NCBI GenBank assembly: GCA_031551775.1
Contig: JAVBND010000079.1
Location: 1 to 64,000 of the forward strand
Direction of reading: 5' to 3'
Length of the DNA stretch: 64,000 nucleotides
Origin: Anaerozeibacter sp031551775
GTDB lineage: Bacteria; Bacillota; Clostridia; Christensenellales; Aristaeellaceae
Positions 33,342 through 42,073 of this stretch are shown one piece after another. A program made the translations under genes and the position numbers. How positions within the stretch are numbered: position 1 is the first letter of the stretch; every line of letters starts with the position of its first letter. The notes under the pieces were generated by a model that saw only the letters and a list, made by a program, of their open reading frames with translations, was not told where the DNA came from and searched no databases.

Positions 33342-33371
33342 CAATCGCTTCCGTAAACCCGGAAGCGATTG
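33342..33371 (+). terminator. Hairpin terminator after the aldolase gene
   Basis: A perfect 12-bp stem CAATCGCTTCCG/CGGAAGCGATTG with a TAAACC loop, 35 bases after the stop codon. The tail (TGCTT) is only mildly T-rich. Confidence 0.65.
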
Positions 33372-33383
33372 TGCTTAAAATAA

Positions 33384-33412
33384 TTGACAAATTTCTGCCC
33401 AGCCTGTATGAT
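33384..33412 (+). promoter_or_regulatory. Sigma-A promoter of the membrane-anchored protein / ABC exporter operon
   Basis: TTGACA (33384-33389) and TATGAT (33407-33412) with a 17-base spacer; the next ATG is at 33446. Confidence 0.9.
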
Positions 33413-33445
33413 ATAGGATACGCGTTATCAGGAGGGGAAGTCAAA

Positions 33446-34183
33446 ATGGCGAGGCGCACGAGTCCCACATTTTTTCGTAGGAAGGGCGCGGCAATTGCGT
33501 GCTTCGTTTTGTGTCTGGCCGCGCTGGTCGTGGGGACCTATGTTGGGATCGGCATGCTTACGCGCTTTGACTACGGCGAAGCGCTGCCGGAAGACGCGCC
33601 GCTGCGCGCGCGCTTTCCGGAGGATGACAACTACCTGCTGCCTAAAATCACGCCCTCGCCCGTTCCGGCCGTGACGCCCAAACCTCTGCCTACGCCCATC
33701 CCTTGGCCTGTCAGCACGCCGGTACCGCTGTCGCTGTATTCGGTGCAGCAAACGCGTATGGTCATGCCCAAGGACGCGAACGCGCCCGGCGAAGGCGTGC
33801 TGACTTCAATCAAGGTCAGCGAGGCCGATTCGATGCGCACGATCACGGTTACCGGTTGGGGATTTCTCGACGGCTGCGATGCGTCGGGGAGCAGCGTATA
33901 CTTGGTCGTGAGTCCCAAGTCGAGTGCCGGTGACCGTTTCTATGAAGCTGCCATTTTGCCCGGATCGACCGCCGTACAGCACGACGCTTCGCGTGGGACG
34001 AACCTTGAGCGCGCCGATTTCCGCGCGGTGTTCTCGGTCAGGGCGTACGCGGACGGCCCGTATGTGATGGGTGTGCTGGTGGTCAACAAGGCCGGAAAAA
34101 ACCAAGTGACCAAGGGATACTTTGAGGCGGACAGCCAGTACCAGTTTGACGTGAAAGGCAATGCGGTGATTGGCGTAGGGTAA
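33446..34183 (+). CDS. Membrane-anchored extracytoplasmic protein with Pro-rich linker
   Basis: A 245-residue protein of unknown function. A basic N-terminus (MARRTSPTFFRRK) leads into one hydrophobic helix (about 13-37), then a Pro-rich stalk of about 30 residues (TPSPVPAVTPKPLPTPIPWP), then a beta-rich external domain of about 150 residues, with VSEADSMRTITVTGWGFLDG near its start. Topology would be N-in, domain outside. ATG at 33446 has AGGAGGGG upstream. It is transcribed with the heterodimeric exporter 7 bases downstream; a role in handling the exported molecule is possible but not shown. Confidence 0.75.
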   Translation: MARRTSPTFFRRKGAAIACFVLCLAALVVGTYVGIGMLTRFDYGEALPEDAPLRARFPEDDNYLLPKITPSPVPAVTPKPLPTPIPWPVSTPVPLSLYSVQQTRMVMPKDANAPGEGVLTSIKVSEADSMRTITVTGWGFLDGCDASGSSVYLVVSPKSSAGDRFYEAAILPGSTAVQHDASRGTNLERADFRAVFSVRAYADGPYVMGVLVVNKAGKNQVTKGYFEADSQYQFDVKGNAVIGVG

Positions 34184-34190
34184 TTGTTCA

Positions 34191-35996
34191 ATGAGCGAGA
34201 AAAAAACATCCATCCGCGACAGTTTGAAAGGCCAGCGCATGCGCTACGGCGCGGCGGTGGCCTTCATGGTGCTTTCGGTCCTCGCGGCTTTTCTCACCCC
34301 GCTCATACTGGGAGAGACCATTGACGCGCTGATCGGCCAAACCCGATCCTTGAACCTGCCGATCTTCGTGGACGCTTGGGTAATTGAGCGCGGCGGGCGT
34401 GATTTTCTCGCCCAGAACCTGTGGATTGTGGGCGCGGTGATGGTCGCGATCAGCGCGTTCGGCGGCGCGTGTCAATACCTGCGCGTACGCCTGAGCGCCG
34501 AGGCTTCCGAACGCATCGCGGAAAACCTGCGCAACGGTCTTTACGCCCATATCCAGCGCTTGCCCTACGCGTGGCATGTCAAAACGCAGACCGGCGACAT
34601 CATTCAGCGCGCGACGTCCGACGTTGAGACGGTGCGCAAGTTCTTGGCCACGCAGTTGGTCGAAGTGTTTCGCACCGCGCTCATGCTCGTGGTTTCAATT
34701 GCCGTCATGGCGGCAATCAACTTCAAGCTTACCCTTGCCTCTCTCGTGCTCATGGGACCGCTGTTCTTGCTGGCGCTTTGGTTTTTTGGGCGCGTGCGCA
34801 AGGACTTTGAGCGCGTGGATGCAGCGGAGGGAAAGATGAGCGCTGTGCTGCAAGAAAACCTGGCCGGCGTGCGCGTGGTGCGCGCGTTCGGGCGCCAGGC
34901 GTTTGAAATAGCGAAATTCGAAAAGGCGGGCGCCGCGCTGTTTGAAGCCAGCAGGCGTTTGAGCGACCTGATGGCGGCGTTTTGGCCCGCGGGCGACCTG
35001 ATCAGCCTCATGCAAACCGGCATCACGCTGGTGTATGGCATCAGGCTTGCCGCCGTGGGCGAATTGACGGTCGGCGAGATCACCGTTTTTGTCAGCTATG
35101 TATCGATGCTCACCTGGCCTGTCCGGCAACTGGGGCGCATCCTGTCCGACCTTGGCAAGGCATCGGTGTCGCTCGGGCGCATCAATCAGGTCATGCGCGC
35201 GCTCCCGGAGGAAGAGGAGAAAGACGCGCTTGAGATGCCCCTTGACGGTGATATCGCGTTTGAGGATGTTGGGTTTGGCTACGAGAAAGGCCATGCGGTG
35301 CTCCAAGGCGTTTCATTTCGCGTCAAGGCGGGTCAAACCGTCGCGATCCTGGGCGGCACCGGAAGCGGCAAATCGACGCTTATGCTGATGCTTCAACGGC
35401 TCTATGAGCCCGACAGCGGGCGCATCTCGATCGGCGGCATCGATATTCAAAGGATTGCCAAACCATACCTCAGGCGCCGCGTAGGCCTTATTTTACAGGA
35501 ACCGTTTCTCTATTCGAGGACGCTCAAAGAGAACATCGCCTTCGCGCAGCCCTCCGCGACCGATCAGGAAGTTATCGCTGCGGCTCGGACGGCTTCGGCG
35601 GACGCGTTTATCCGCTCTTTTGACAAGGGGTATGATACGCTCGTCGGCGAGCGGGGCGTGACGCTGTCGGGTGGCCAAAAACAGCGCGTCGCTATCGCGC
35701 GGACGCTTTTGAAGGACAGCGACATTTTGATCTTCGACGATTCGCTCTCGGCGGTTGACACCGAGACCGATCAGAAGATCCGAAGCGCGCTTATGCGCCG
35801 AGCAGGGAAAAAGACCACCTTCATCATCTCCCACCGCGTCTCAACGCTCAGCCAGGCCGACGTGATTGTGGTGATCGACAAGGGACGCGTAGCCGAGATG
35901 GGCACGCACGAGGAACTGATTGGGATGAATGGACTTTACAGCCGCGTATACATGATTCAAAGCTTGCTGGAGGAGGAACTCAATGCAAGCGTATGA
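34191..35996 (+). CDS. ABC exporter half-transporter 1 (catalytic Glu replaced by Asp)
   Basis: A 601-residue protein with six transmembrane helices (about 1-320) fused to one ATPase domain. Motifs: GGTGSGKST (Walker A), TLSGGQKQR (signature, canonical), LIFDDSLSAVDT (Walker B, with Asp instead of the catalytic Glu) and ISHRVSTL (H-loop). This matches the TM287-like subunit of heterodimeric exporters such as TM287/288 and BmrCD. The start has a weak ribosome-binding site (AGGGTAATTG) and follows the previous stop by 7 bases; its end overlaps the next gene by 14 bases. Substrates in the family are drugs, lipids or peptides. Confidence 0.93.
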   Translation: MSEKKTSIRDSLKGQRMRYGAAVAFMVLSVLAAFLTPLILGETIDALIGQTRSLNLPIFVDAWVIERGGRDFLAQNLWIVGAVMVAISAFGGACQYLRVRLSAEASERIAENLRNGLYAHIQRLPYAWHVKTQTGDIIQRATSDVETVRKFLATQLVEVFRTALMLVVSIAVMAAINFKLTLASLVLMGPLFLLALWFFGRVRKDFERVDAAEGKMSAVLQENLAGVRVVRAFGRQAFEIAKFEKAGAALFEASRRLSDLMAAFWPAGDLISLMQTGITLVYGIRLAAVGELTVGEITVFVSYVSMLTWPVRQLGRILSDLGKASVSLGRINQVMRALPEEEEKDALEMPLDGDIAFEDVGFGYEKGHAVLQGVSFRVKAGQTVAILGGTGSGKSTLMLMLQRLYEPDSGRISIGGIDIQRIAKPYLRRRVGLILQEPFLYSRTLKENIAFAQPSATDQEVIAAARTASADAFIRSFDKGYDTLVGERGVTLSGGQKQRVAIARTLLKDSDILIFDDSLSAVDTETDQKIRSALMRRAGKKTTFIISHRVSTLSQADVIVVIDKGRVAEMGTHEELIGMNGLYSRVYMIQSLLEEELNASV

Positions 35997-37809
35997 GGAA
36001 GTAAGCTACGATAAGAAAATAGACCTGTCCGTATGGCGGCGCTTGCTTTCCTACGCAAAGCCGTTTTACGGGAAGCTTTTGTTTGTCGCGCTGTCGATGA
36101 TGGCTTGCGCGGCGACCGACGTGCTCCTGCCGCTCATGACGCGCGAGGCGATTGACCAATTCATCGCGCCCGGGCAAATGAACGGCATCGGGCTTTTTGC
36201 GCTAAAGTACCTGGGCGTGATTTTGCTTCAGACGGCGACCATTGTGGGATTCTGCTTTTTTGCCGGGCGCGTTGAAATCGGGATGGTCAAGCGCATTCGA
36301 GACATGGGATTTAAACGCTTGCAGCGCTTGTCTTTTTCCTATTACGATGTGACGCCCATCGGTTACCTGATCGCGCGGCTCACGAGCGACGCCCAGCGCC
36401 TGGGGGACACCATTGGCTGGGGATTGCTTGACCTTGTCTGGGGCGCGTGCTACATCGTGATCACGATCGTGGTGATGATTTCAATCGATATTCAAATGTC
36501 GATGGCTGCGCTTTGCGTATTGCCGGTGATCGCCTTGGTCACGGTGTTCTTTCAAAAGCGGATCCTCAAGAGTTACCGCGCGGTGCGCAAGGCGAACAGC
36601 CAGATCACCGGCGCGTTCAACGAAGGGATCATGGGCGCGAAAACCACCAAGACGCTGGTCCGGGAAGATGGGAACTTTGAGGAATTCTCGCGCCTGACGG
36701 GCAGAATGAAGGCCGAATCGGTGCGCGCGGCGACGCTGTCGGGGCTGTTTTTGCCCATCGTCATGTCGCTGGGCTCGATGGCGGCCGCTTATGTGCTGAG
36801 CCTTGGCGGGGCGAGCGTACTCGGCGCAAGCATGAGCTTTGGCACGCTGACGCTCTTTATCAGCTTGACCACGCAGATATTTGAACCGATCAACAACTTG
36901 GCGCGCATTTTTGCCGACCTGCAGTCCAGCCAGTCGGCTGCCGAACGCGTGATGGCGCTGCTTGAGACCGAGCCCGCCATCACCGATAGCGCGGATGTCG
37001 AGGCGATCTATGGAGACGTCTTTCGCCCCAAGCGTGAAAACTTTCCGGAGATGCGCGGCGACGTGGAGTTTCAGCACGTGTCGTTCGCATATTCCGGCGG
37101 GGAAGAAGTGCTTCAGGATTTCTCACTCAAGGTAGAAAGAGGTCAGACAATCGCGCTGGTGGGCGAGACCGGCAGCGGAAAGAGTACGATTGTCAACCTG
37201 CTCTGCCGCTTCTACGAGCCGGTGGAAGGCGTGATCCTGGTGGACGGAGAAGACATCAAGTCGCGCGGCCAGCTCTGGCTTGAGTCGAACCTCGGGTATG
37301 TGTTGCAGGCGCCGCACCTGTTCAGCGGCACGATCCGCGAGAACATCCGGTACGGGAAGTTGAGTGCGAGCGACGAGGAAATCGAAGAAGCGGCGCGGCG
37401 CGTTTGGGCGCATGAATTCATTGAGCGGCTTGAAAAGGGCTATGACACGGAGGTTGGCGAGGGCGGAAACCTGCTCTCAACCGGGCAGAAGCAACTGATT
37501 TCCTTTGCGCGGGCGCTGATCGCCGAACCGAAGCTGTTCGTGCTTGACGAGGCGACCAGTTCCGTCGATACCGAGACCGAAGTCAAGATTCAGGCGGCGA
37601 TTGGCGAAGTACTCAAGGGACGAACCAGTTTCATCATCGCGCACCGCTTATCGACGATCAAGACGGCCGACCGGATATTGGTGATCAAAAGCGGGCGGGT
37701 GATTGAGGAAGGTACGCACAGGTCATTGCTTGCGCAAAAAGGTTATTATTACGACCTGTATGTCAGCCAATTTCAAGAGGATGCGCTCAAGGGACTTTTG
37801 GATCAGTGA
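35983..37809 (+). CDS. ABC exporter half-transporter 2 (degenerate signature)
   Basis: A 608-residue six-helix plus ATPase half-transporter. Walker A GETGSGKST and Walker B VLDEATSSVDT with the catalytic Glu are intact, but the signature reads LLSTGQKQL instead of LSGGQ. Together with the Asp-for-Glu change in the partner at 34191, this gives one consensus and one degenerate ATP site, the known arrangement of heterodimeric exporters. GGAGGAACTCA precedes the ATG inside the end of the previous gene. No classic peptidase domain is present. Confidence 0.93.
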   Translation: MQAYEEVSYDKKIDLSVWRRLLSYAKPFYGKLLFVALSMMACAATDVLLPLMTREAIDQFIAPGQMNGIGLFALKYLGVILLQTATIVGFCFFAGRVEIGMVKRIRDMGFKRLQRLSFSYYDVTPIGYLIARLTSDAQRLGDTIGWGLLDLVWGACYIVITIVVMISIDIQMSMAALCVLPVIALVTVFFQKRILKSYRAVRKANSQITGAFNEGIMGAKTTKTLVREDGNFEEFSRLTGRMKAESVRAATLSGLFLPIVMSLGSMAAAYVLSLGGASVLGASMSFGTLTLFISLTTQIFEPINNLARIFADLQSSQSAAERVMALLETEPAITDSADVEAIYGDVFRPKRENFPEMRGDVEFQHVSFAYSGGEEVLQDFSLKVERGQTIALVGETGSGKSTIVNLLCRFYEPVEGVILVDGEDIKSRGQLWLESNLGYVLQAPHLFSGTIRENIRYGKLSASDEEIEEAARRVWAHEFIERLEKGYDTEVGEGGNLLSTGQKQLISFARALIAEPKLFVLDEATSSVDTETEVKIQAAIGEVLKGRTSFIIAHRLSTIKTADRILVIKSGRVIEEGTHRSLLAQKGYYYDLYVSQFQEDALKGLLDQ

Positions 37810-37957
37810 CAACCGATGCCGTGCCTGGCTCAATTCGCGAGATAGGACGGCCGCTTTTTACACCGGGCCGCATTGCTTCTTCTTAAAACACTTTCTTTTT
37901 TCCTGCATACTTGACAAGCCGGGAATGCACACTAAAGGTAAAAAAGAGGTGAATGAC

Positions 37958-38077
37958 ATGGCATTTGGCAAGCGAAAAGATGTACGCACGATTGACGAGA
38001 ACGCTTCGCAGAAGGAAGAGAAGCAGAAGAAATTGCCGCTTGGACTCAACAAGCGGGGCAATCAGAAGAAGCGGTAA
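37958..38077 (+). CDS. Small basic protein, 39 residues, function unknown
   Basis: A short frame (MAFGKRKDVRTIDENASQ at the start) rich in Lys, Gln and Asn, ending NKRGNQKKR. ATG at 37958 has AGAGGTG 7 bases upstream. A TTGACA box lies at 37911-37916 with a poor -10 (TAAAGG) 16 bases later. No membrane segment. It follows the exporter genes by 148 bases. Translation is plausible but not certain. Confidence 0.45.
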   Translation: MAFGKRKDVRTIDENASQKEEKQKKLPLGLNKRGNQKKR

Positions 38078-38101
38078 AGCCGCGGCGATGAGAAGATCGG
38101 C

Positions 38102-38191
38102 AATATTCCCGGCATGGCAGTGCGCGTTGCTGGCGGTTCAGCTATCTTTGGTGCATTGCGTGCCGGGAATATTTTTGGGCTCGAGAAGCCC
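38102..38191 (+). terminator. Structured element with a 13-bp outer stem; likely terminator
   Basis: AATATTCCCGGCA (38102-38114) pairs perfectly with TGCCGGGAATATT (38161-38173), enclosing 46 bases that can pair further (CAGTGC with GCATTG). The outer stem is followed by TTT, then a small GGGCT/AGCCC hairpin at 38177-38191. It could simply be a terminator after the small basic gene, or a small structured RNA. Confidence 0.55.
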
Positions 38192-38346
38192 AGTTTAAAT
38201 GAGGCGTTCACTTTTTCAAGATGCCTGCGGTTCGTCCAAGCCTAAAATTTGCACGCCTCAGTTCACCAAATTGTGTAAGGCTTGCCCCAATTTTGCCACG
38301 TATTTCCTTTATGCTGGACTCATTCAAAGCGATGGAGGGAAAAACG

Positions 38347-39969
38347 ATGGAGAAACGTCGGCGTCGTGGAAAATGGCTGCAGTGGATCGCGGTCGTTGCG
38401 GTTATTGCGGTATTGGCTGTACTTGCTTGGCCATCAATCTCAAGAATGCTTCCCGCAAACTTGTCCCCCGCAACGCCTGCCATGGGAACAAACGGCACGT
38501 CGGCGGTAAACTCCCCCGCCAGCGGCATGACACAGGGCTCCTATTCCCAAGTCATCAAGGGCAATATGGCGGTGGCGGTAAACGGATCGGGAAGTCTTAA
38601 GCCCCAGCAGACCTACTCCGTCTTCAACGACGCGGAGGGCAAGCTGGAAGAAATCACGGTCAAGGCGGGCGACACGGTCAAGGCGGGCGATGTGCTGGCG
38701 CGAATGTCCTCAAGCGACATCGAAACCAACATCGCTACGTACGAAAAGGAATTGTTCACCGCGCAGGTTGCGCTGAGCGCGGTCAGAGACAGCGGCAGCG
38801 ACTACTACGTCTACTCGCCCTCGGCGGGCACGCTCAAGACCCTGATGTGCGAAGTGGGCGACGATGTGGCCTCGGTCATGAAGCAGTACGGTTACCTCGC
38901 CATCGTCTCGCGCGACGACAAGATGCGCGTCGAATTTGAACCGGAGGCGGGTGTGAACCTCAAAATCGGAGACAAGGTCAGTGTTTGGGTGGACAGCGTG
39001 GCTGTGGCCGGCCTTGTTGACCAGACGGTGGGCCTTGGCAGCAACATCGCTGTGACGCTTGTTGACGACGATTACGATGTGGGAACGGACGTGCTGGTTA
39101 CAACGCCGCAAGGCGAGAAACTCGGTACCGGCGCGCTTGAAATCAACATGCCGATCCCGATCACCGCGATCGGCGGCGCGGTCGAAAAGATCTACTACGA
39201 AGAGGGCGATTCGGTAAGTTCCGGCTACAAGCTGTTCTACACCACCGGCCGCTTGCCGTCATCCGAACTCCAGGAAGCGCTGCTGACCTACCAGGAAGCG
39301 CGCACAACCCTTGACAACGAAAAGAAGAAGCAGGACGGCCTGGTCGTCCGCGCGCCGATCGACGGCGTGATCACCTCGGTTGACGCATCGCAAGGCGCAA
39401 GGCTTGACGAGAGCGTCGCGATCCTGACCATGCAATCGGCCACGCTTTTTCAGGTGGTGGCGACGGTGGACGAACTCGACATTGTAAACGTCGAAGTGGG
39501 CCAGAAGGTCAAGGTTGAAGTGGACGCGTACCCGGAGGAGACTTATGCCGGCACAGTAAGCCGAATCTCAGGCGTGGGAACGGTCTCGGGCGGCGTGGCG
39601 ACCTACGAAGTGACCGTCATCATGGATGAGAACGCCAAGCTCAAGGACGGCATGACCGCATCGATTGATATCACCGTCGCCAACAAGGAAGGCGCGCTGA
39701 TGGTGCCGGTTGAGGCGATCTCGACCAGCAATGGAACGAAGTATGTAACCCTGTCTACCGGCGTTCAGACCACGGTAACCACGGGCCTTTCAACCGATGA
39801 TTACATCGAAATCTTATCGGGCGTATCTGAAGGCGACTCGGTGCTGATTACCCGTTCCACGGCTGATTCCCCGTCGGGCAACAACATGATGTTTGGCGGC
39901 ATGGGCGGCGCAATGCCGAACATGGGCGCGATGACCGGCACCGGTTTCAGGCGCGACAGGAACAATTAA
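38347..39969 (+). CDS. Membrane-fusion / efflux adaptor protein (MacA/HlyD-like)
   Basis: A 540-residue adaptor with one N-terminal membrane helix (about 12-32) after a basic start (MEKRRRRGKWLQW). Lipoyl-like half motifs appear in ITVKAGDTVKAGDVLARM and APIDGVITSVDASQGARLDE, followed by a beta-barrel domain (VGQKVKVEVDAYPEETYAG). A second lipoyl-like unit is inserted between them (YSPSAGTLKTLMCEVGDDV; GAVEKIYYEEGDSV), making it longer than simple MacA. The C-terminus is Gly/Met-rich. ATG at 38347 has GGAGGG upstream. It is followed by a MacB-like ATPase and permease, so it most likely links that exporter to extracellular substrate handling. Confidence 0.9.
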   Translation: MEKRRRRGKWLQWIAVVAVIAVLAVLAWPSISRMLPANLSPATPAMGTNGTSAVNSPASGMTQGSYSQVIKGNMAVAVNGSGSLKPQQTYSVFNDAEGKLEEITVKAGDTVKAGDVLARMSSSDIETNIATYEKELFTAQVALSAVRDSGSDYYVYSPSAGTLKTLMCEVGDDVASVMKQYGYLAIVSRDDKMRVEFEPEAGVNLKIGDKVSVWVDSVAVAGLVDQTVGLGSNIAVTLVDDDYDVGTDVLVTTPQGEKLGTGALEINMPIPITAIGGAVEKIYYEEGDSVSSGYKLFYTTGRLPSSELQEALLTYQEARTTLDNEKKKQDGLVVRAPIDGVITSVDASQGARLDESVAILTMQSATLFQVVATVDELDIVNVEVGQKVKVEVDAYPEETYAGTVSRISGVGTVSGGVATYEVTVIMDENAKLKDGMTASIDITVANKEGALMVPVEAISTSNGTKYVTLSTGVQTTVTTGLSTDDYIEILSGVSEGDSVLITRSTADSPSGNNMMFGGMGGAMPNMGAMTGTGFRRDRNN

Positions 39970-40032
39970 GGTTCTGCGCGATCACGAACGCCGCACGCCA
40001 GCGCGCGGCGTAAAGCAAGGGGGCGGCAAGGG

Positions 40033-40755
40033 TTGATAGAACTGACCAACATCAGTAAGCACTATAAAATGGGCGATGAGCTGGTTTACGCGCTTGATCA
40101 CGTGGACATGACCGTGGCTGACCATGAATTCGTAGCGATCATAGGACCGTCGGGCAGCGGCAAATCGACGCTGATGAACATCGTCGGATGCCTGGATTAC
40201 CCCGACGAAGGAACCTATCGCCTTGACGGCGTGGACGTTTCGGAAATGAGCCCAAGGGAACTGGCAATTGTGCGCAACAAAAAGATCGGTTTCGTTTTCC
40301 AACAGTTCAACCTCCTGGGCAAATTGACCGCTTACGAAAACGTGGAGCTGCCCCTCATCTATCAGGGGATTCCATCGGGCGAGCGCAAAGGACTCGTGAC
40401 GGAGGCGCTTGAGCGCGTAGGACTTAAGGACCGCATGAAGCATAGACCCAGCGAACTGTCCGGTGGCCAACAACAGCGCGTCGCCATTGCCCGTGCGCTT
40501 TCCACCAAGCCCGCGCTGATCCTGGCGGACGAACCGACCGGCAACCTCGATTCAAAGTCGGGCCGCGAGGTCATGGAGATGCTGCGCGAGCTGCATGAGC
40601 AGGGCAACACCGTCCTCTTGATCACGCATGACGGACGCGTCGCGATGCAGGCCGAGAGGAGGCTCGCGATCCACGACGGGCGCATCTCCTCTGAGGATGA
40701 CGTAACATATAACGGAGTGGATCCCTCGCCTACGGTGAAGGAGGCGACGGCATGA
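40033..40755 (+). CDS. MacB/LolD-type ABC ATPase
   Basis: A 240-residue ATPase of the MacB/LolD/FtsE group. GPSGSGKST (Walker A), PSELSGGQQQRVAIARAL (signature), ILADEPTGNLDS (Walker B) and LLITHDGRVA (H-loop) are intact. The start is TTG at 40033, giving MIELTNISKHYKMGDE, with purine-rich AAGGGGGCGGCAAGGG before it; there is no ATG in frame near by. It is 63 bases after the adaptor gene. Its end overlaps the permease start in ATGA. Confidence 0.93.
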   Translation: MIELTNISKHYKMGDELVYALDHVDMTVADHEFVAIIGPSGSGKSTLMNIVGCLDYPDEGTYRLDGVDVSEMSPRELAIVRNKKIGFVFQQFNLLGKLTAYENVELPLIYQGIPSGERKGLVTEALERVGLKDRMKHRPSELSGGQQQRVAIARALSTKPALILADEPTGNLDSKSGREVMEMLRELHEQGNTVLLITHDGRVAMQAERRLAIHDGRISSEDDVTYNGVDPSPTVKEATA

Positions 40756-41918
40756 AATTTATCCAGGCATTCAAAATGGGCCTTAAGGCGCTTGCCGGCA
40801 ATAAAATGCGCACTTTTCTCACCATGCTTGGCATCATCATCGGCGTACTGTCCGTCGTCGTGCTGACTGCCTACGGCCAGGGCTCGACCGTTCAAGTGAC
40901 CGAACGGATCTCAAATCTTGGAACCAACCTGATCACGGTGCAAAACCGCGCCGTCCGGCAGGTACAACTTGAACTGAGCGATCTTGAAAACCTGCGCGGC
41001 AAGGGCGGCGTGGACTGTGTATCACCCCTGATTACATCTAGCCTCACGCTCAAGGCGGGCACCAACACCTACACCGCGACGGTTCAGGGCGCGACGCAGG
41101 GCTATGACACCATCCGCGGCTACACGACATCAAGCGGGCGTTTCATCAGCGCCGCGGATGTCTCAAACCGCAGCTATGTCTGCGTCGTGGGCGTGACGGT
41201 GGCCGATGAACTGTTCGGCCAGCGAAGGGTTGTGGGCGAGAAGATCCGCATCGATGGCAAGCAATACACCATCGTGGGTCTCTACGAGGAGATGGGTTCG
41301 GACCTCGGCGTCAGCCAGGACGAATGCGTCACCATCCCCTTCACGACCGCGCAGCGCAATTTCCGCAACACCACCATCAACAATTTCTACGCCAACGCGT
41401 CCAGCGAAGAAACGGTCGATGCGGCGGTGGCGACGCTCACGGCGTTCATGTACGACAAGACCAAGAATTCCGACGATTACTCGGTCACCAGCCAAAGCCA
41501 GCTCCTTGAAACCATGACCGAGGTCAGCAACACCCTTTCGGTGATGCTGGCGGGCATTGCGGGCATATCGCTGCTCGTCGGCGGCATCGGGATCATGAAC
41601 ATCATGCTGGTGTCGGTATCGGAGAGAACGCGCGAGATCGGCATTCGCAAGGCCATCGGCGCGCAGCGGCTTGACATCATGTTCCAGTTCATCATTGAGG
41701 CGGTGGTGATCTCGGTGATCGGCGGTGTCATCGCGCTCATTCTGGCATGGGTCGTATGCACATTCGTAGGGCCCGCGCTGGGCATGACGATGGTCATGAG
41801 CGGCGCAGTCTCCCTCTTGGCCGTGGTGTTCTCGGTACTGATGGGCGTGGTGTTCGGTTCCTATCCCGCGGGCAGGGCCGCGAAGCTAACGCCGATCGAG
41901 GCGCTCAGGTACGAATAA
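40752..41918 (+). CDS. MacB-type ABC permease
   Basis: A 388-residue permease with the MacB/FtsX layout: one N-terminal helix (NKMRTFLTMLGIIIGVLSVV), a large external domain (about 45-275) and three C-terminal helices (GIAGISLLVGGIGIMNIMLV; FIIEAVVISVIGGVIALIL; SLLAVVFSVLMGVVFGSYP). ERTREIGIRKAIGAQ is the coupling-helix motif of the family. Together with the adaptor at 38347 and the ATPase at 40033 it forms a mechanotransmission-type exporter. The substrate is unknown. Confidence 0.93.
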   Translation: MKFIQAFKMGLKALAGNKMRTFLTMLGIIIGVLSVVVLTAYGQGSTVQVTERISNLGTNLITVQNRAVRQVQLELSDLENLRGKGGVDCVSPLITSSLTLKAGTNTYTATVQGATQGYDTIRGYTTSSGRFISAADVSNRSYVCVVGVTVADELFGQRRVVGEKIRIDGKQYTIVGLYEEMGSDLGVSQDECVTIPFTTAQRNFRNTTINNFYANASSEETVDAAVATLTAFMYDKTKNSDDYSVTSQSQLLETMTEVSNTLSVMLAGIAGISLLVGGIGIMNIMLVSVSERTREIGIRKAIGAQRLDIMFQFIIEAVVISVIGGVIALILAWVVCTFVGPALGMTMVMSGAVSLLAVVFSVLMGVVFGSYPAGRAAKLTPIEALRYE

Positions 41919-41930
41919 AAGCAAGCCCGA

Positions 41931-41977
41931 AAAAGCGAATCCCCTATGCCTTATATAAGGGTGGGGGATTCGCTTTT
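41931..41977. terminator. Bidirectional rho-independent terminator
   Basis: A 14-bp stem AAAAGCGAATCCCC/GGGGATTCGCTTTT with a 19-base loop. It starts 12 bases after the MacB stop; the A-run and T-run flank the stem so it could also stop transcription from the minus strand ribulokinase gene. Confidence 0.88.
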
Positions 41978-41983
41978 GATTGA

Positions 41984-42073
41984 ATGAACGATGAACAAAG
42001 CCGCGCATTCGATCGGATCGACGCGCGGCAACTGTCTGATTTGCTTGAACGTCAGGGCGCGATCATCGATTGA
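41984..42073 (+). pseudogene. Possible remnant of a rhodanese-like gene (29 codons)
   Basis: A short frame starting at ATG 41984 and ending in TGA at 42071-42073. Its product ends RIDARQLSDLLERQGAIID, which looks like the beginning of a rhodanese domain, where the next residues are usually VR. It stops there and its last 11 bases overlap the end of the ribulokinase gene on the other strand. There is no ribosome-binding site. It may be the leftover 5' end of a gene lost by deletion, or a chance similarity. Confidence 0.3.
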
